Origin: Desnuesiella massiliensis
Lineage (GTDB): Bacteria; Bacillota; Clostridia; Clostridiales; Clostridiaceae
NCBI RefSeq assembly: GCF_001403615.1
Contig: NZ_LN879455.1
Location: forward strand, 806,001 to 870,000
Reading direction: 5' to 3'
Length of the DNA: 64,000 nucleotides
The position numbers and the translations under genes are program-made. Positions within the stretch are counted from its first letter, which is position 1; each line of letters begins with the position of its first letter. Shown piece after piece: positions 8,810 to 15,678 of the stretch. The notes under the pieces were generated by a model that searched no databases, was not told the origin of the DNA, and was given only the letters and a program-made list of their open reading frames with translations.

Positions 8810-8818
8810 ACTTTGCGT
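8810..8818 (+). repeat. Target-site duplication, left copy
   Basis: ACTTTGCGT is repeated exactly at 10231-10239 on the far side of the insertion sequence. The last T could belong to the element end, so the duplication is 8 or 9 bp. Confidence 0.85.
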
Positions 8819-8870
8819 TTTAAATGTTGCATTAAGACAATTTTTGAAAACATGATAGCAGCTTATTAGC

Positions 8871-8907
8871 AAAGGATGGAAAGTTATTTTTCCATCCTTT
8901 GTTTTTT
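8871..8907 (+). terminator. Terminator inside the left end of the IS
   Basis: AAAGGATGGAAA and TTTCCATCCTTT form a 12-bp stem followed by GTTTTTT, reading on the plus strand. It would stop transcripts that enter from mntP before they run antisense through the transposase gene. Confidence 0.8.
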
Positions 8908-8993
8908 AATTATGATATGTGGTTTATATTGAAAAATCAACCAAGATATACGCATATAGATTCCCCCTCCCCAAAGAAGAATTTTTTTAAGCG

Positions 8994-10100
8994 TTAACCT
9001 GTACGGAAATATACTACTGTATATTCATCAAAATCTTCGAGTAAGTTTGATCTTATAATACGCGTTAAGGTAAGCATCGAGTACTTAAGAGCAGTAGTAT
9101 CACAGCATAAGTATATAAGCATATAAGAAATGAGTGCTGAAAATACTTGTATTTTTATAGCATTTTCATTGTAGCCAATGAGTTTTTTTATTTTAAGGTT
9201 TTGCTTAATCCATTTGAAGAATAATTCTATTTCCCATCTATGCTTATAGATCTTTATTATGTCTGAAGCTGGTAAATCAAAAATATTAGTTATAAAGGTC
9301 ACTGCCTCTCCTTCTTCATTAAAAGTCATGATTTCTCTATAACTTTTAGTAGTAAGATTCTTAGAATAGCTTGTACCCATAATAACTTCAGTATCATATA
9401 TATCTTTAGAAAGATCTGATGATATCATTCGTTCCTCCATGACTATGGAATGCTTAGTAGCTCTTGTAACAAATTTTATTTCTTTCTTACTAAGCTCATC
9501 GTACCATTTATAGTCGTAATAACCTCTATCAAAAACATAGATGCAGCTGTTATGCTCAAAGAGGCCATCAATACATTTTCTATCATTTACCTTACCTTTA
9601 ACTATGTTAATTTTCTCTGGAAATTCACCATTGAATAAAGTGCTTATCTTTATACCCGCTCTACTATTGTCCATTTGGAAATGTGGAGCAAGCTTTAGAG
9701 CAACTAAGATTACTGATGAATCAATAATTTTGATAGGAGGAATGTCCTTCATAAGCCTAACGGCTCCGCGTCTTCTTTTAGCCTTATCTACCAAATGATA
9801 AAATATATCTTCAAAAATTCTATAATCTCTCGCAGAATTTTTCCTGGAAAACTGGGAGACACTTGGTACATTAATAAGATTTTTAAGCTTTTTATTTGAA
9901 GAAATCTCACTTTCAGCTTCTCTAAGACTTTTGCAACCACGTATATTTAAATAAATCATTGAGTTTATATGAGAGCGTGTATCAAAATGCTGGCTTCTAT
10001 AATCACCATTGTATTTTTTTATAGTATGCTTAACAAAACTTCCACCGATTTCCGCTATTAATTTATGAAAAACTAGTTTATTATTTTTATTAGATAACAT
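8994..10100 (-). CDS. IS4-family DDE transposase
   Basis: A 368-residue transposase. The upstream in-frame ATG at 10139 lies before the Shine-Dalgarno; the ATG at 10100 is chosen because AAGGAGG lies seven bases before it. The N-terminal DUF4372-like region (about 1-75) has NSMIYLNIRGCKSLREAE. The DDE core follows: first Asp in IKIIDSSVI, second in YVFDRGYYDYKWYDEL, and the Glu in the Y-x2-R-x2-E signature YKHRWEIELFFKWIKQ. The gene is intact with all three acidic residues, so it could be active. It reads in the same direction as the ferritin gene upstream, whose terminator the element has disrupted. Confidence 0.95.
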   Translation of the reverse strand: MLSNKNNKLVFHKLIAEIGGSFVKHTIKKYNGDYRSQHFDTRSHINSMIYLNIRGCKSLREAESEISSNKKLKNLINVPSVSQFSRKNSARDYRIFEDIFYHLVDKAKRRRGAVRLMKDIPPIKIIDSSVILVALKLAPHFQMDNSRAGIKISTLFNGEFPEKINIVKGKVNDRKCIDGLFEHNSCIYVFDRGYYDYKWYDELSKKEIKFVTRATKHSIVMEERMISSDLSKDIYDTEVIMGTSYSKNLTTKSYREIMTFNEEGEAVTFITNIFDLPASDIIKIYKHRWEIELFFKWIKQNLKIKKLIGYNENAIKIQVFSALISYMLIYLCCDTTALKYSMLTLTRIIRSNLLEDFDEYTVVYFRTG

Positions 10101-10105
10101 AAATA

Positions 10106-10156
10106 AACCTCCTTGTGAATGGTTGCTTGTCACTTCCATTTAACCACAAGGAGGTT
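10106..10156 (-). promoter_or_regulatory. Hairpin sequestering the transposase Shine-Dalgarno
   Basis: On the minus strand, AACCTCCTTGTG (10156-10145) is followed 27 bases later by its perfect complement CACAAGGAGGTT (10117-10106), which contains the AAGGAGG ribosome-binding site of the transposase. Transcripts starting outside the element would include both arms and hide the site. A transcript starting inside the hairpin would not. This mirrors the protection described for IS10 and IS50. Confidence 0.75.
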
Positions 10157-10230
10157 TTCTCTTTCATTATTAAATTTCTACCAATTAAAATGTGTCAATA
10201 TAAAATTATTTCTTTAATGCAACAGTAGAA

Positions 10231-10239
10231 ACTTTGCGT
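10231..10239 (+). repeat. Target-site duplication, right copy
   Basis: ACTTTGCGT, identical to 8810-8818, flanks the right end of the insertion sequence and is continuous with CGTCTTTTTT, the other half of the broken terminator. Confidence 0.85.
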
Positions 10240-10247
10240 CGTCTTTT

Positions 10248-10763
10248 TTATGCTTGAGCATCTACAGGTGGAGTAAAGGTTCTAGTAGCTAATTCATCAT
10301 CTAACATGTAAAGTGCAGCAGGATTGGACTCCGATCTCTTAAGCTTAGTTATGATAGACTTGAAGCTGCTTTCTTCCTCCACTTGTTCATCAATAAACCA
10401 TTTTAGAAGACTAATAGTGGCATGCTCTCTTTCTTCGGTAGCTATATCAGTTAAGTTGTAAATTCTTTGAGTTACAGTTTTCTCATGCTCATAGCCAGCT
10501 TCAAATAAATGAAGAACGCTATCAAATTCTATTTGAGGTTTATCTATTTGTTGTAGAATTACTCTTCCATCCATTTGATTTATGTAATCATAAAATTTCA
10601 TTGCGTGAAATAACTCTTCCTGTGCTTGAACTCTAAAAAAGTTAGCAAAACCATTTAAATCCTCAGCTTCAGCATAGGCAGCCATAGCTAAATAAGAATA
10701 AGACGAATAAAATTCGTAGTTAACCTGATCATTCAAAGCCTTCATTAATCTTTCGCTAATCAT
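10248..10763 (-). CDS. ftn: Ferritin (iron storage)
   Basis: A 171-residue non-haem ferritin that oxidises and stores iron as a 24-subunit cage in the cytoplasm. Ferroxidase ligands are visible: Glu in NYEFYSSYSYLAMAAY (near residue 17), the EELFHAMKFYDY helix (Glu and His near 50-53), Glu near 94 in AGYEHEKTVTQ, and the Gln/Glu region EEQ-like WFIDEQVEEE. The length fits bacterial ferritin of the FtnA type. The start ATG is preceded by AAAGGAGGA. Its stop codon lies in the T-run of the terminator it once shared with mntP. That hairpin is now split by the IS, so transcripts probably run into the transposase gene. Confidence 0.95.
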   Translation of the reverse strand: MISERLMKALNDQVNYEFYSSYSYLAMAAYAEAEDLNGFANFFRVQAQEELFHAMKFYDYINQMDGRVILQQIDKPQIEFDSVLHLFEAGYEHEKTVTQRIYNLTDIATEEREHATISLLKWFIDEQVEEESSFKSIITKLKRSESNPAALYMLDDELATRTFTPPVDAQA

Positions 10764-10848
10764 TTTATATCCTCCTTTTAATTAAATGATATATTTTTAT
10801 TATATCCAATATAGGCATAATTATCAATGCTATGCAGAATTTATGACA

Positions 10849-11577
10849 TTATTCTAATAATTTGCCTAGCTTATCAGGGAAGTTTGTAATAATGCCATGA
10901 ATACCTAGCTCTATTAGCTTTTTCATAGTTCGCTCATCATTTACCGTATAAGTATTGATCTCTATATTTTTTGATTTTATCCCAGCTAATATTTCTTCAT
11001 GCAGCAGCACAAAATAATGAGGATGCAATGCATCGGCTCCTACATAAGCTAAATAGTTTTCAGGCTTATATAAGCCATCTCCGTATAATAAGCCAGTTTT
11101 TATAGAGGAGTCAATGGATTTACATTTAACCATAGAATAATGATTAAAGGAAGACAAAATAGAGCTTTTTCCTAATTTGTATTCATGCAGCTTACTTATT
11201 ACCTTTTCTTCAATGTTCTCATATAATACTAGTGTGTTTTTTAGTTCTAAATTTATGTAAAGATTTTTATCCTTAACATAATCTAAAAACTCTTCTAGGG
11301 TAGGTATTTTTTCTCCTTTAAATTTTTCGTGAAATTTGATTCCTGCGTCAAATTCCATTAGTTCCTTATAAGTAAAATCTTTAATATAGCCTGATCCTGT
11401 AGTTGTTCTTTCAAGGGTCTCATCATGACAGATTACCGCTACTCCGTCTTTGGTTAATTGAACATCTGTCTCAATACCATGGCATCCAGCCTCTACTGCT
11501 TTTTTAAATGCAAGCATGGTATTTTCAGGGTAATAACCGCTGAAGCCCCTGTGAGCTATGTTTAGGCTTTTTTTCAT
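10849..11577 (-). CDS. Glycerophosphodiester phosphodiesterase
   Basis: A 242-residue cytoplasmic GDPD that hydrolyses glycerophosphodiesters to glycerol-3-phosphate and an alcohol. A TIM-barrel protein with the signature at the N-terminus: IAHRGFSGYYPENT (catalytic His and the Glu-Asn pair), then GIETDVQLTKDGVAVICHDE (metal-binding Glu/Asp and second His). There is no signal peptide. It starts 12 bases after the LiaF-like gene with AAGGAGATGA, so it is the last gene of a kinase-regulator-membrane protein operon. This suggests a role in lipid or teichoic-acid turnover under envelope control, which is inference. Confidence 0.92.
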   Translation of the reverse strand: MKKSLNIAHRGFSGYYPENTMLAFKKAVEAGCHGIETDVQLTKDGVAVICHDETLERTTTGSGYIKDFTYKELMEFDAGIKFHEKFKGEKIPTLEEFLDYVKDKNLYINLELKNTLVLYENIEEKVISKLHEYKLGKSSILSSFNHYSMVKCKSIDSSIKTGLLYGDGLYKPENYLAYVGADALHPHYFVLLHEEILAGIKSKNIEINTYTVNDERTMKKLIELGIHGIITNFPDKLGKLLE

Positions 11578-11589
11578 AAACTCATCTCC

Positions 11590-12117
11590 TTAAGACTTTT
11601 TTCTTTTTTCATTAATTGCACTAGAAAGTGTTATAAATACACCCATGAGCAATAGTAATACTGGCCATAAGTTCTTTAATATAAGAGAACTATACATCCA
11701 ATTATATAAGCTTAATAAATATATCAATGAGCTAAATAGGAATAAAATTATAGCTGTAAATATAGGCCAGTATTTTATTCCAAAGCTTAAATTTTTATAT
11801 CTAAAGTTATGGATAAAGAATATTAACATAAAAGCAATAGCTAACATAAAAAACAAATGGGCACTTTCAGAGTTCTCCACCACCTTGTTATCATCTAAGG
11901 ATGAAAAAAGTCCTAAAGTAAATATTATTAAAGAAGGAGTTAGAACTATTATGTTCTTATATCTTTTCCTTCCCCCTAAAAAAATATATACTCCTAAAAA
12001 AGCAAAGCTTATTAAAAAGAAAGATAAATCTATGTCTATAAATCCAGTATTTTTAAAAAACATTAAAAATCCGATGGTTATAAGTATTAAGGCAAAAATA
12101 GAATTTCTTTTAAGCAT
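11590..12117 (-). CDS. LiaF-like multi-span membrane protein
   Basis: A 175-residue protein with about six predicted membrane segments. It starts with the family-typical ALILITIGFLMFFKNTGFID and ends with NLWPVLLLLMGVFITLSS, the hydrophobic repeats seen in LiaI/LiaF-type transmembrane regions (DUF5668-like). It lacks the soluble C-terminal domain of full LiaF. It sits 10 bases behind a NarL-type regulator and a HisKA_3 kinase, the arrangement of LiaFSR/VraSR-like envelope-stress systems in which the membrane protein restrains the kinase. AGAGGTGA precedes the ATG. Confidence 0.7.
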   Translation of the reverse strand: MLKRNSIFALILITIGFLMFFKNTGFIDIDLSFFLISFAFLGVYIFLGGRKRYKNIIVLTPSLIIFTLGLFSSLDDNKVVENSESAHLFFMLAIAFMLIFFIHNFRYKNLSFGIKYWPIFTAIILFLFSSLIYLLSLYNWMYSSLILKNLWPVLLLLMGVFITLSSAINEKRKKS

Positions 12118-12127
12118 TAGATCACCT

Positions 12128-12784
12128 CTAATTAATATTTAGCTTTTCCTTTAAAAATAGAGCAGCTTGTGTTCTATCGCTAATTCCAAGCTTGCTATAT
12201 ATATTACTTATATAGTTTTTCACTGTGCCCTCTGATATAAACAAAGAAGCAGCTATTTGTTTGTTTGTATAGCCCTTTACTAATAGCTTTGCAATCTCAA
12301 CTTCTCTTTCAGATAATTCTTCTAATAGCTCATAATCAGAAGAGTAATTATTCTTCTCCTTTGAAGTGCTTGAAAGCTTTGAAACGATTTTAGCAGCTAT
12401 ATTTCCAGGAATTAATAGATTTCCGTGGAAACCATCTCTGATAGCTTGAAGAAGCTTATCACCAGGAATATCTTTTAATAAATAACCATTAGCTCCATTA
12501 GACAAAGCCTCTATGATATATTCATCATCATCGAAGGTAGTAAGCATTATTATGGTAATACTAGGTATTTCCTTCTTTATTAGTTTTACACTTTCTACAC
12601 CATTCATTATAGGCATTCTTATATCCATAAGAATTACATCAGGTTTTAGCTCCTTTGCTTTCTCGTATGCAATCTGACCATTTTCACAGGTGGCAATTAC
12701 CTCCATATCATCTTCCAAATCTAAAATAGTCTTTAATCCATCTCTCATAAGGGTTTGATCATCAGCTATTAATATTTTTATCAA
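12128..12784 (-). CDS. NarL/LiaR-family response regulator
   Basis: A 218-residue two-component regulator. The receiver (1-118) has IADDQTLMRDGL, the phospho-acceptor Asp in DVILMDIRMPIMNG, and Lys in GYLLKDIPG. The C-terminal LuxR-type helix-turn-helix (about 152-212) has LSEREVEIAKLLVKGYTNKQ and SEGTVKNYISNIYSKL. The TTG start overlaps the end of the kinase gene by 23 bases, so the two are translationally coupled. The set of kinase, regulator and LiaF-like protein points to a cell-envelope stress response, though no ligand or target promoter can be read. Confidence 0.92.
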   Translation of the reverse strand: MIKILIADDQTLMRDGLKTILDLEDDMEVIATCENGQIAYEKAKELKPDVILMDIRMPIMNGVESVKLIKKEIPSITIIMLTTFDDDEYIIEALSNGANGYLLKDIPGDKLLQAIRDGFHGNLLIPGNIAAKIVSKLSSTSKEKNNYSSDYELLEELSEREVEIAKLLVKGYTNKQIAASLFISEGTVKNYISNIYSKLGISDRTQAALFLKEKLNIN

Positions 12785-13979
12785 AATTATCCAACCTTTC
12801 TATGGGGAGTTTTATACTTAAAATACATCCTCCTTTTTCAGAAGGACCAATAAAAAATATTCCCTTCAGATTTTCTATCTGTTCTTTCATAACAGTTAAT
12901 CCAAAGCCGGGTATAATATTTTTACAACCTACACCATAATCTTCTAAGCTAAAGACGAGTTCATCACCATGATTAAAAAGAGTAAAATTGAATTTTTTAG
13001 AGTTACCATGTTTTATACCATTAGTTAAACCTTCCATTAAGGCATTATAAATAGTTTTTTCTATTTCTTTAGGAAGTGGGGTCTCTACCTTGATTTCATA
13101 ATCTATTTCTACTTCAGCATGCTTTATAGTATCACTTATTAAAAGCTTTAAGGAAGGTAGGAATTCAAGGATTTGACCACCGTTTTTTAGCATTCTTACA
13201 GATCTTCTTATGTCATTTAATCCCTTTCTAACCTGATCTTGAGCTAAATCTATTTTTTCTATAGCCCTTGGTTTTTCATCTTTCATTAAAAGTCTCTTAC
13301 CTGCCTCCATTTCTATGAGCACAGTGGTTAAAGTGTGACCTACAGTGTCATGAATTTCCCTAGCTATTCTATTTCTTTCTTGCAATAAAGTCATCTCTTC
13401 TAGAGCTTCAGAATGCTCCTTTAATTTTGAATAGGCAGCTTCTAATTTTATGGTTTTTTCTTCTACTTCATGCATAGCTAATATAACCTTTTGCCTTTGT
13501 ATAATTTGATATTTAGTTAAATATAGAATGCTTGAAATAAAGGCAAAAAGACCAGAGGCTATGAATATAGAAAAGAATAAGTATCTATAGTTTTCTAATA
13601 AATCAATGGTTAGTATATTATTAAAACAAAAAGATAAATAGGCCATAAATATAATGAATAAACTAAATCTGGTACTATAGAATAAAATAGCATCAATTAG
13701 TATTACTAGAATGTACAAAACTGAGACACCTGACCTATCTATGAGCATTAACCAATAAATTACAGCTAGATCTGACATCAATAAAAACTTTCCCAAATAT
13801 CTGTACTTTTTATTAATATATAGTATAGAAAGCCTTATACTAGTAGATACAATAAGTATTGAGGATAATATTCCAAGAATCACCTTGTTATTAGAAGAAA
13901 AGGTGATTGAAAGAACAAAGGTGAAAATTATTGAAATATATAATATTATTGATATTAATCGTTCACTTCGTTTATCCAT
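12762..13979 (-). CDS. HisKA_3 sensor histidine kinase (LiaS/DesK-like)
   Basis: A 405-residue membrane kinase. The ATG at 13979 is chosen because GGGGGAA lies just before it; the open frame extends further upstream without a good ribosome-binding site. About six transmembrane helices (about 8-180) with very short loops point to sensing inside the membrane. A coiled coil follows, then the HisKA_3 box with His in RNRIAREIHDTVGHTLTTVL, and a HATPase domain (NALMEGLTNGIKHG, then DYGVGCKNIIPGFGLTVMKE). It is the first gene of a four-gene minus-strand operon ending in a glycerophosphodiesterase. Confidence 0.9.
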   Translation of the reverse strand: MDKRSERLISIILYISIIFTFVLSITFSSNNKVILGILSSILIVSTSIRLSILYINKKYRYLGKFLLMSDLAVIYWLMLIDRSGVSVLYILVILIDAILFYSTRFSLFIIFMAYLSFCFNNILTIDLLENYRYLFFSIFIASGLFAFISSILYLTKYQIIQRQKVILAMHEVEEKTIKLEAAYSKLKEHSEALEEMTLLQERNRIAREIHDTVGHTLTTVLIEMEAGKRLLMKDEKPRAIEKIDLAQDQVRKGLNDIRRSVRMLKNGGQILEFLPSLKLLISDTIKHAEVEIDYEIKVETPLPKEIEKTIYNALMEGLTNGIKHGNSKKFNFTLFNHGDELVFSLEDYGVGCKNIIPGFGLTVMKEQIENLKGIFFIGPSEKGGCILSIKLPIERLDNFDKNINS

Positions 13980-14166
13980 AAAGTTCCCCCAAAAGCATGA
14001 CATAGCATCCATAAATTTCTTATCTTTATTATAACCATTAAAAGTTAATATAGACAACTTTAAAATTAACAAATCATTAATACATTATTAAGAGTTACTT
14101 AATACTATTTAATAAACTTTGTGCTAATATAAGTTCATATAATATATAAAGATTAGAGGGATGAAT

Positions 14167-14469
14167 ATGGATTACATAAATAAAAATACTTTTAAAGGCT
14201 TATGGAATCTAATAATAGTAGCCTGTATAGTACTTTTACTATTCAGTTCAGCTTATGTGATAATAAATGTATTATTGATACTAGGAGTAATATATGGTAT
14301 ATATAAATTAGCAGGTTTTTTATGGATTAAAGCTAAAGATTTCTATTATGGCTTAAATCTTTCTAAAAGTAAAAAGAACTATAAATATGATATAGTAGAG
14401 GATCCAGCATATAAAGAAGCTTTTCAAAAGGAAAAAATAATAATTGATATTGAATATAAAGAATTATAG
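14167..14469 (+). CDS. Small hypothetical membrane protein
   Basis: A 100-residue protein with two closely spaced hydrophobic segments (about 10-32 and 34-50) and a charged C-terminus. AGAGG lies too near the ATG at 14161, so the ATG at 14167 is preferred. I do not recognise the family. It is divergent from the kinase operon, with about 190 bases between the starts, and is followed by its own terminator. It could be a target of that two-component system, but only its position suggests this. Confidence 0.6.
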   Translation: MDYINKNTFKGLWNLIIVACIVLLLFSSAYVIINVLLILGVIYGIYKLAGFLWIKAKDFYYGLNLSKSKKNYKYDIVEDPAYKEAFQKEKIIIDIEYKEL

Positions 14470-14477
14470 TTATGTAA

Positions 14478-14503
14478 ATAGCCGCCATAATTGGCGGCTA
14501 TTT
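14478..14503 (+). terminator. Rho-independent terminator
   Basis: AATAGCCGCC and GGCGGCTATT form a 10-bp GC-rich stem with loop ATAATT, followed by TTCT, directly behind the small membrane protein gene. Confidence 0.75.
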
Positions 14504-14856
14504 CTAATTATCATGCATTTTTTTTGATTTTAGCTAAAATTTATAGTAATATATTAATAAACTTAGTTATAAAATTGACAAAGTTATTAGTTGATAAAAT
14601 TAAATAAAAAAGCATAAAAAAATTAATTATAGTCAACAATTAAGCTAAAAGATTAATAAAAATAAAAAAAAATAAAATACTTTTAGTAAGAAAATGGCTA
14701 AATACTTGTTTTTAATATGATTTTCTTAGTATAATAGTAAAGAAAGATTTTAGTCACTAAGTTTCACATATTTATATTAAAATAAAAATATTTGATATAA
14801 ACATTAATCTTACTTTAAATTTCTTTAATAGATTGTTAGAAGAGGTGTAAAATAGT
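14504..14856 (+). promoter_or_regulatory. AT-rich rex upstream region with a sigma-A-like promoter
   Basis: About 350 bases without a gene, over 80 percent A+T. A plausible promoter is TTGTTT (14706-14711), an 18-base spacer and TATAAT (14730-14735). This leaves a leader of about 115 bases before rex. No convincing Rex operator or riboswitch is seen in this region. Confidence 0.5.
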
Positions 14857-15492
14857 ATGGATAAGAAAAAAAATATATCAATGGCTGTAATAAAAAGATT
14901 ACCTAAATATCATAGGTATTTGTTAGAGCTTTTAAGGAATGATGTAGATAGGATATCTTCAAAGGAGTTAAGCGAAAAAATTGGATTTACTGCTTCACAG
15001 ATAAGACAGGATTTAAACTGTTTTGGTGATTTTGGCCAGCAAGGCTATGGCTATAATGTAAAAGAACTATATAGTCAAATCAGCAATATACTTGGTATCA
15101 CTAAAGATTATAAATGCATCATAATAGGTGCGGGGAACATAGGTCAAGCTATTGCAAACTATACTAGCTTCGATAAATTAGGCTTTAAGTTAGAAGGTAT
15201 CTTTGATGCTAATCCAAAGCTTGTAGGTATTAAAATAAGAGATATTGAAATTGAAGACATTGATGATATGCCTAAATTTTTAAGAGAAAATCACATAGAT
15301 ATCGGAATAATATGCGTTCCTAGAGTTAACGCTCAAAAGGTTGCGGATATGCTTGTAAACAATGGAGTTAAAGGTATATGGAATTTCGCTCCAGTAGATT
15401 TAGCAGTTTCAGAAGAGGTTATAGTAGAAAATGTACATCTAAGTGAAAGCTTATTGACGCTTACCTATCTACTTAATGAACACGAAGAATAA
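14857..15492 (+). CDS. rex: Redox-sensing transcriptional repressor Rex
   Basis: A 211-residue repressor that senses the NADH/NAD+ ratio and leaves DNA when NADH is high. The N-terminal winged helix (about 8-80) has KRLPKYHRYLLELL and SSKELSEKIGFTASQIRQDL. The Rossmann domain (about 85-205) has the nucleotide loop IIGAGNIGQAIANY and the domain-swapped C-terminal helix HLSESLLTLTYLLN. The length fits the family. In clostridia Rex controls crt, adhE2, ldh and hydrogenase genes. Here a perfect Rex operator lies immediately downstream, ahead of crt. AGAGGTG precedes the ATG. Confidence 0.96.
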   Translation: MDKKKNISMAVIKRLPKYHRYLLELLRNDVDRISSKELSEKIGFTASQIRQDLNCFGDFGQQGYGYNVKELYSQISNILGITKDYKCIIIGAGNIGQAIANYTSFDKLGFKLEGIFDANPKLVGIKIRDIEIEDIDDMPKFLRENHIDIGIICVPRVNAQKVADMLVNNGVKGIWNFAPVDLAVSEEVIVENVHLSESLLTLTYLLNEHEE

Positions 15493-15549
15493 TTTAATTC
15501 AAAAAACATTGGATTATTATTGAAAAAATTCTTTAATAGGTATATAATG

Positions 15550-15576
15550 ATAATTGAAGTGAAATACTTCAATTAT
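15550..15576 (+). other. Perfect palindrome between rex and crt
   Basis: ATAATTGAAGT (15550-15560) and ACTTCAATTAT (15566-15576) are perfect complements separated by GAAAT. TTTTATCTTT follows, so it could be the rex terminator. It is also centred about 81 bases upstream of the predicted sigma-54 start of crt, where an enhancer site would be expected. The spacer GAAAT is the same as in the palindrome upstream of the alcohol dehydrogenase gene. Confidence 0.6.
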
Positions 15577-15588
15577 TTTTATCTTTAT

Positions 15589-15606
15589 TTGTTAGATAAT
15601 TAACAA
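15589..15606 (+). promoter_or_regulatory. Rex operator upstream of crt
   Basis: TTGTTAGATAATTAACAA is a perfect TTGTTA-N6-TAACAA inverted repeat, the known Rex consensus. It lies between rex and crt, 12 bases upstream of the sigma-54-type promoter element. Confidence 0.9.
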
Positions 15607-15617
15607 ACATACTATTT

Positions 15618-15632
15618 TGGCATGAATTTTGC
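15618..15632 (+). promoter_or_regulatory. Sigma-54 (-24/-12) promoter of the crt operon
   Basis: TGGCATGAATTTTGC has the GG and GC doublets with the obligatory 10-base separation and matches TGGCAC-N5-TTGC well. The predicted start is near 15644, giving a leader of about 35 bases to crt with GGGAGG before the ATG. The same element occurs upstream of the alcohol dehydrogenase gene at 23321. Confidence 0.8.
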
Positions 15633-15678
15633 TTCTTAATAATATAGAAGTGAAATAAAATAACAAGGGAGGATTACC

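Larger units (their letters stand above)
8819..10230 (-). mobile_element. IS4-family insertion sequence (about 1.41 kb)
   Basis: A complete insertion sequence carrying one transposase gene on the minus strand. Ends: TTTAAATGTTGCATTAA on the left (8819-8835) and TTCTACTGTTGCATTAA read inward from the right (10230-10214). These are imperfect 17-bp inverted repeats whose inner 11 bases are identical. It is flanked by a 9-bp duplication, ACTTTGCGT. Removing the element and one repeat restores a perfect 12-bp terminator hairpin between mntP and ferritin. The element also carries an inward-facing terminator and a hairpin over the transposase ribosome-binding site. The intact gene and clean duplication suggest a recent insertion. 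Confidence 0.93.

Noticed and set aside
9450..9800. Plus-strand reading frames of 60-85 codons inside the transposase gene
   Set aside because: They are antisense shadows of an intact transposase, without ribosome-binding sites.
11645..12142. A 165-codon plus-strand frame opposite the LiaF-like gene
   Set aside because: It is Lys/Asn/Ile-rich antisense of a membrane protein, with no Shine-Dalgarno. The minus-strand gene fits the operon.
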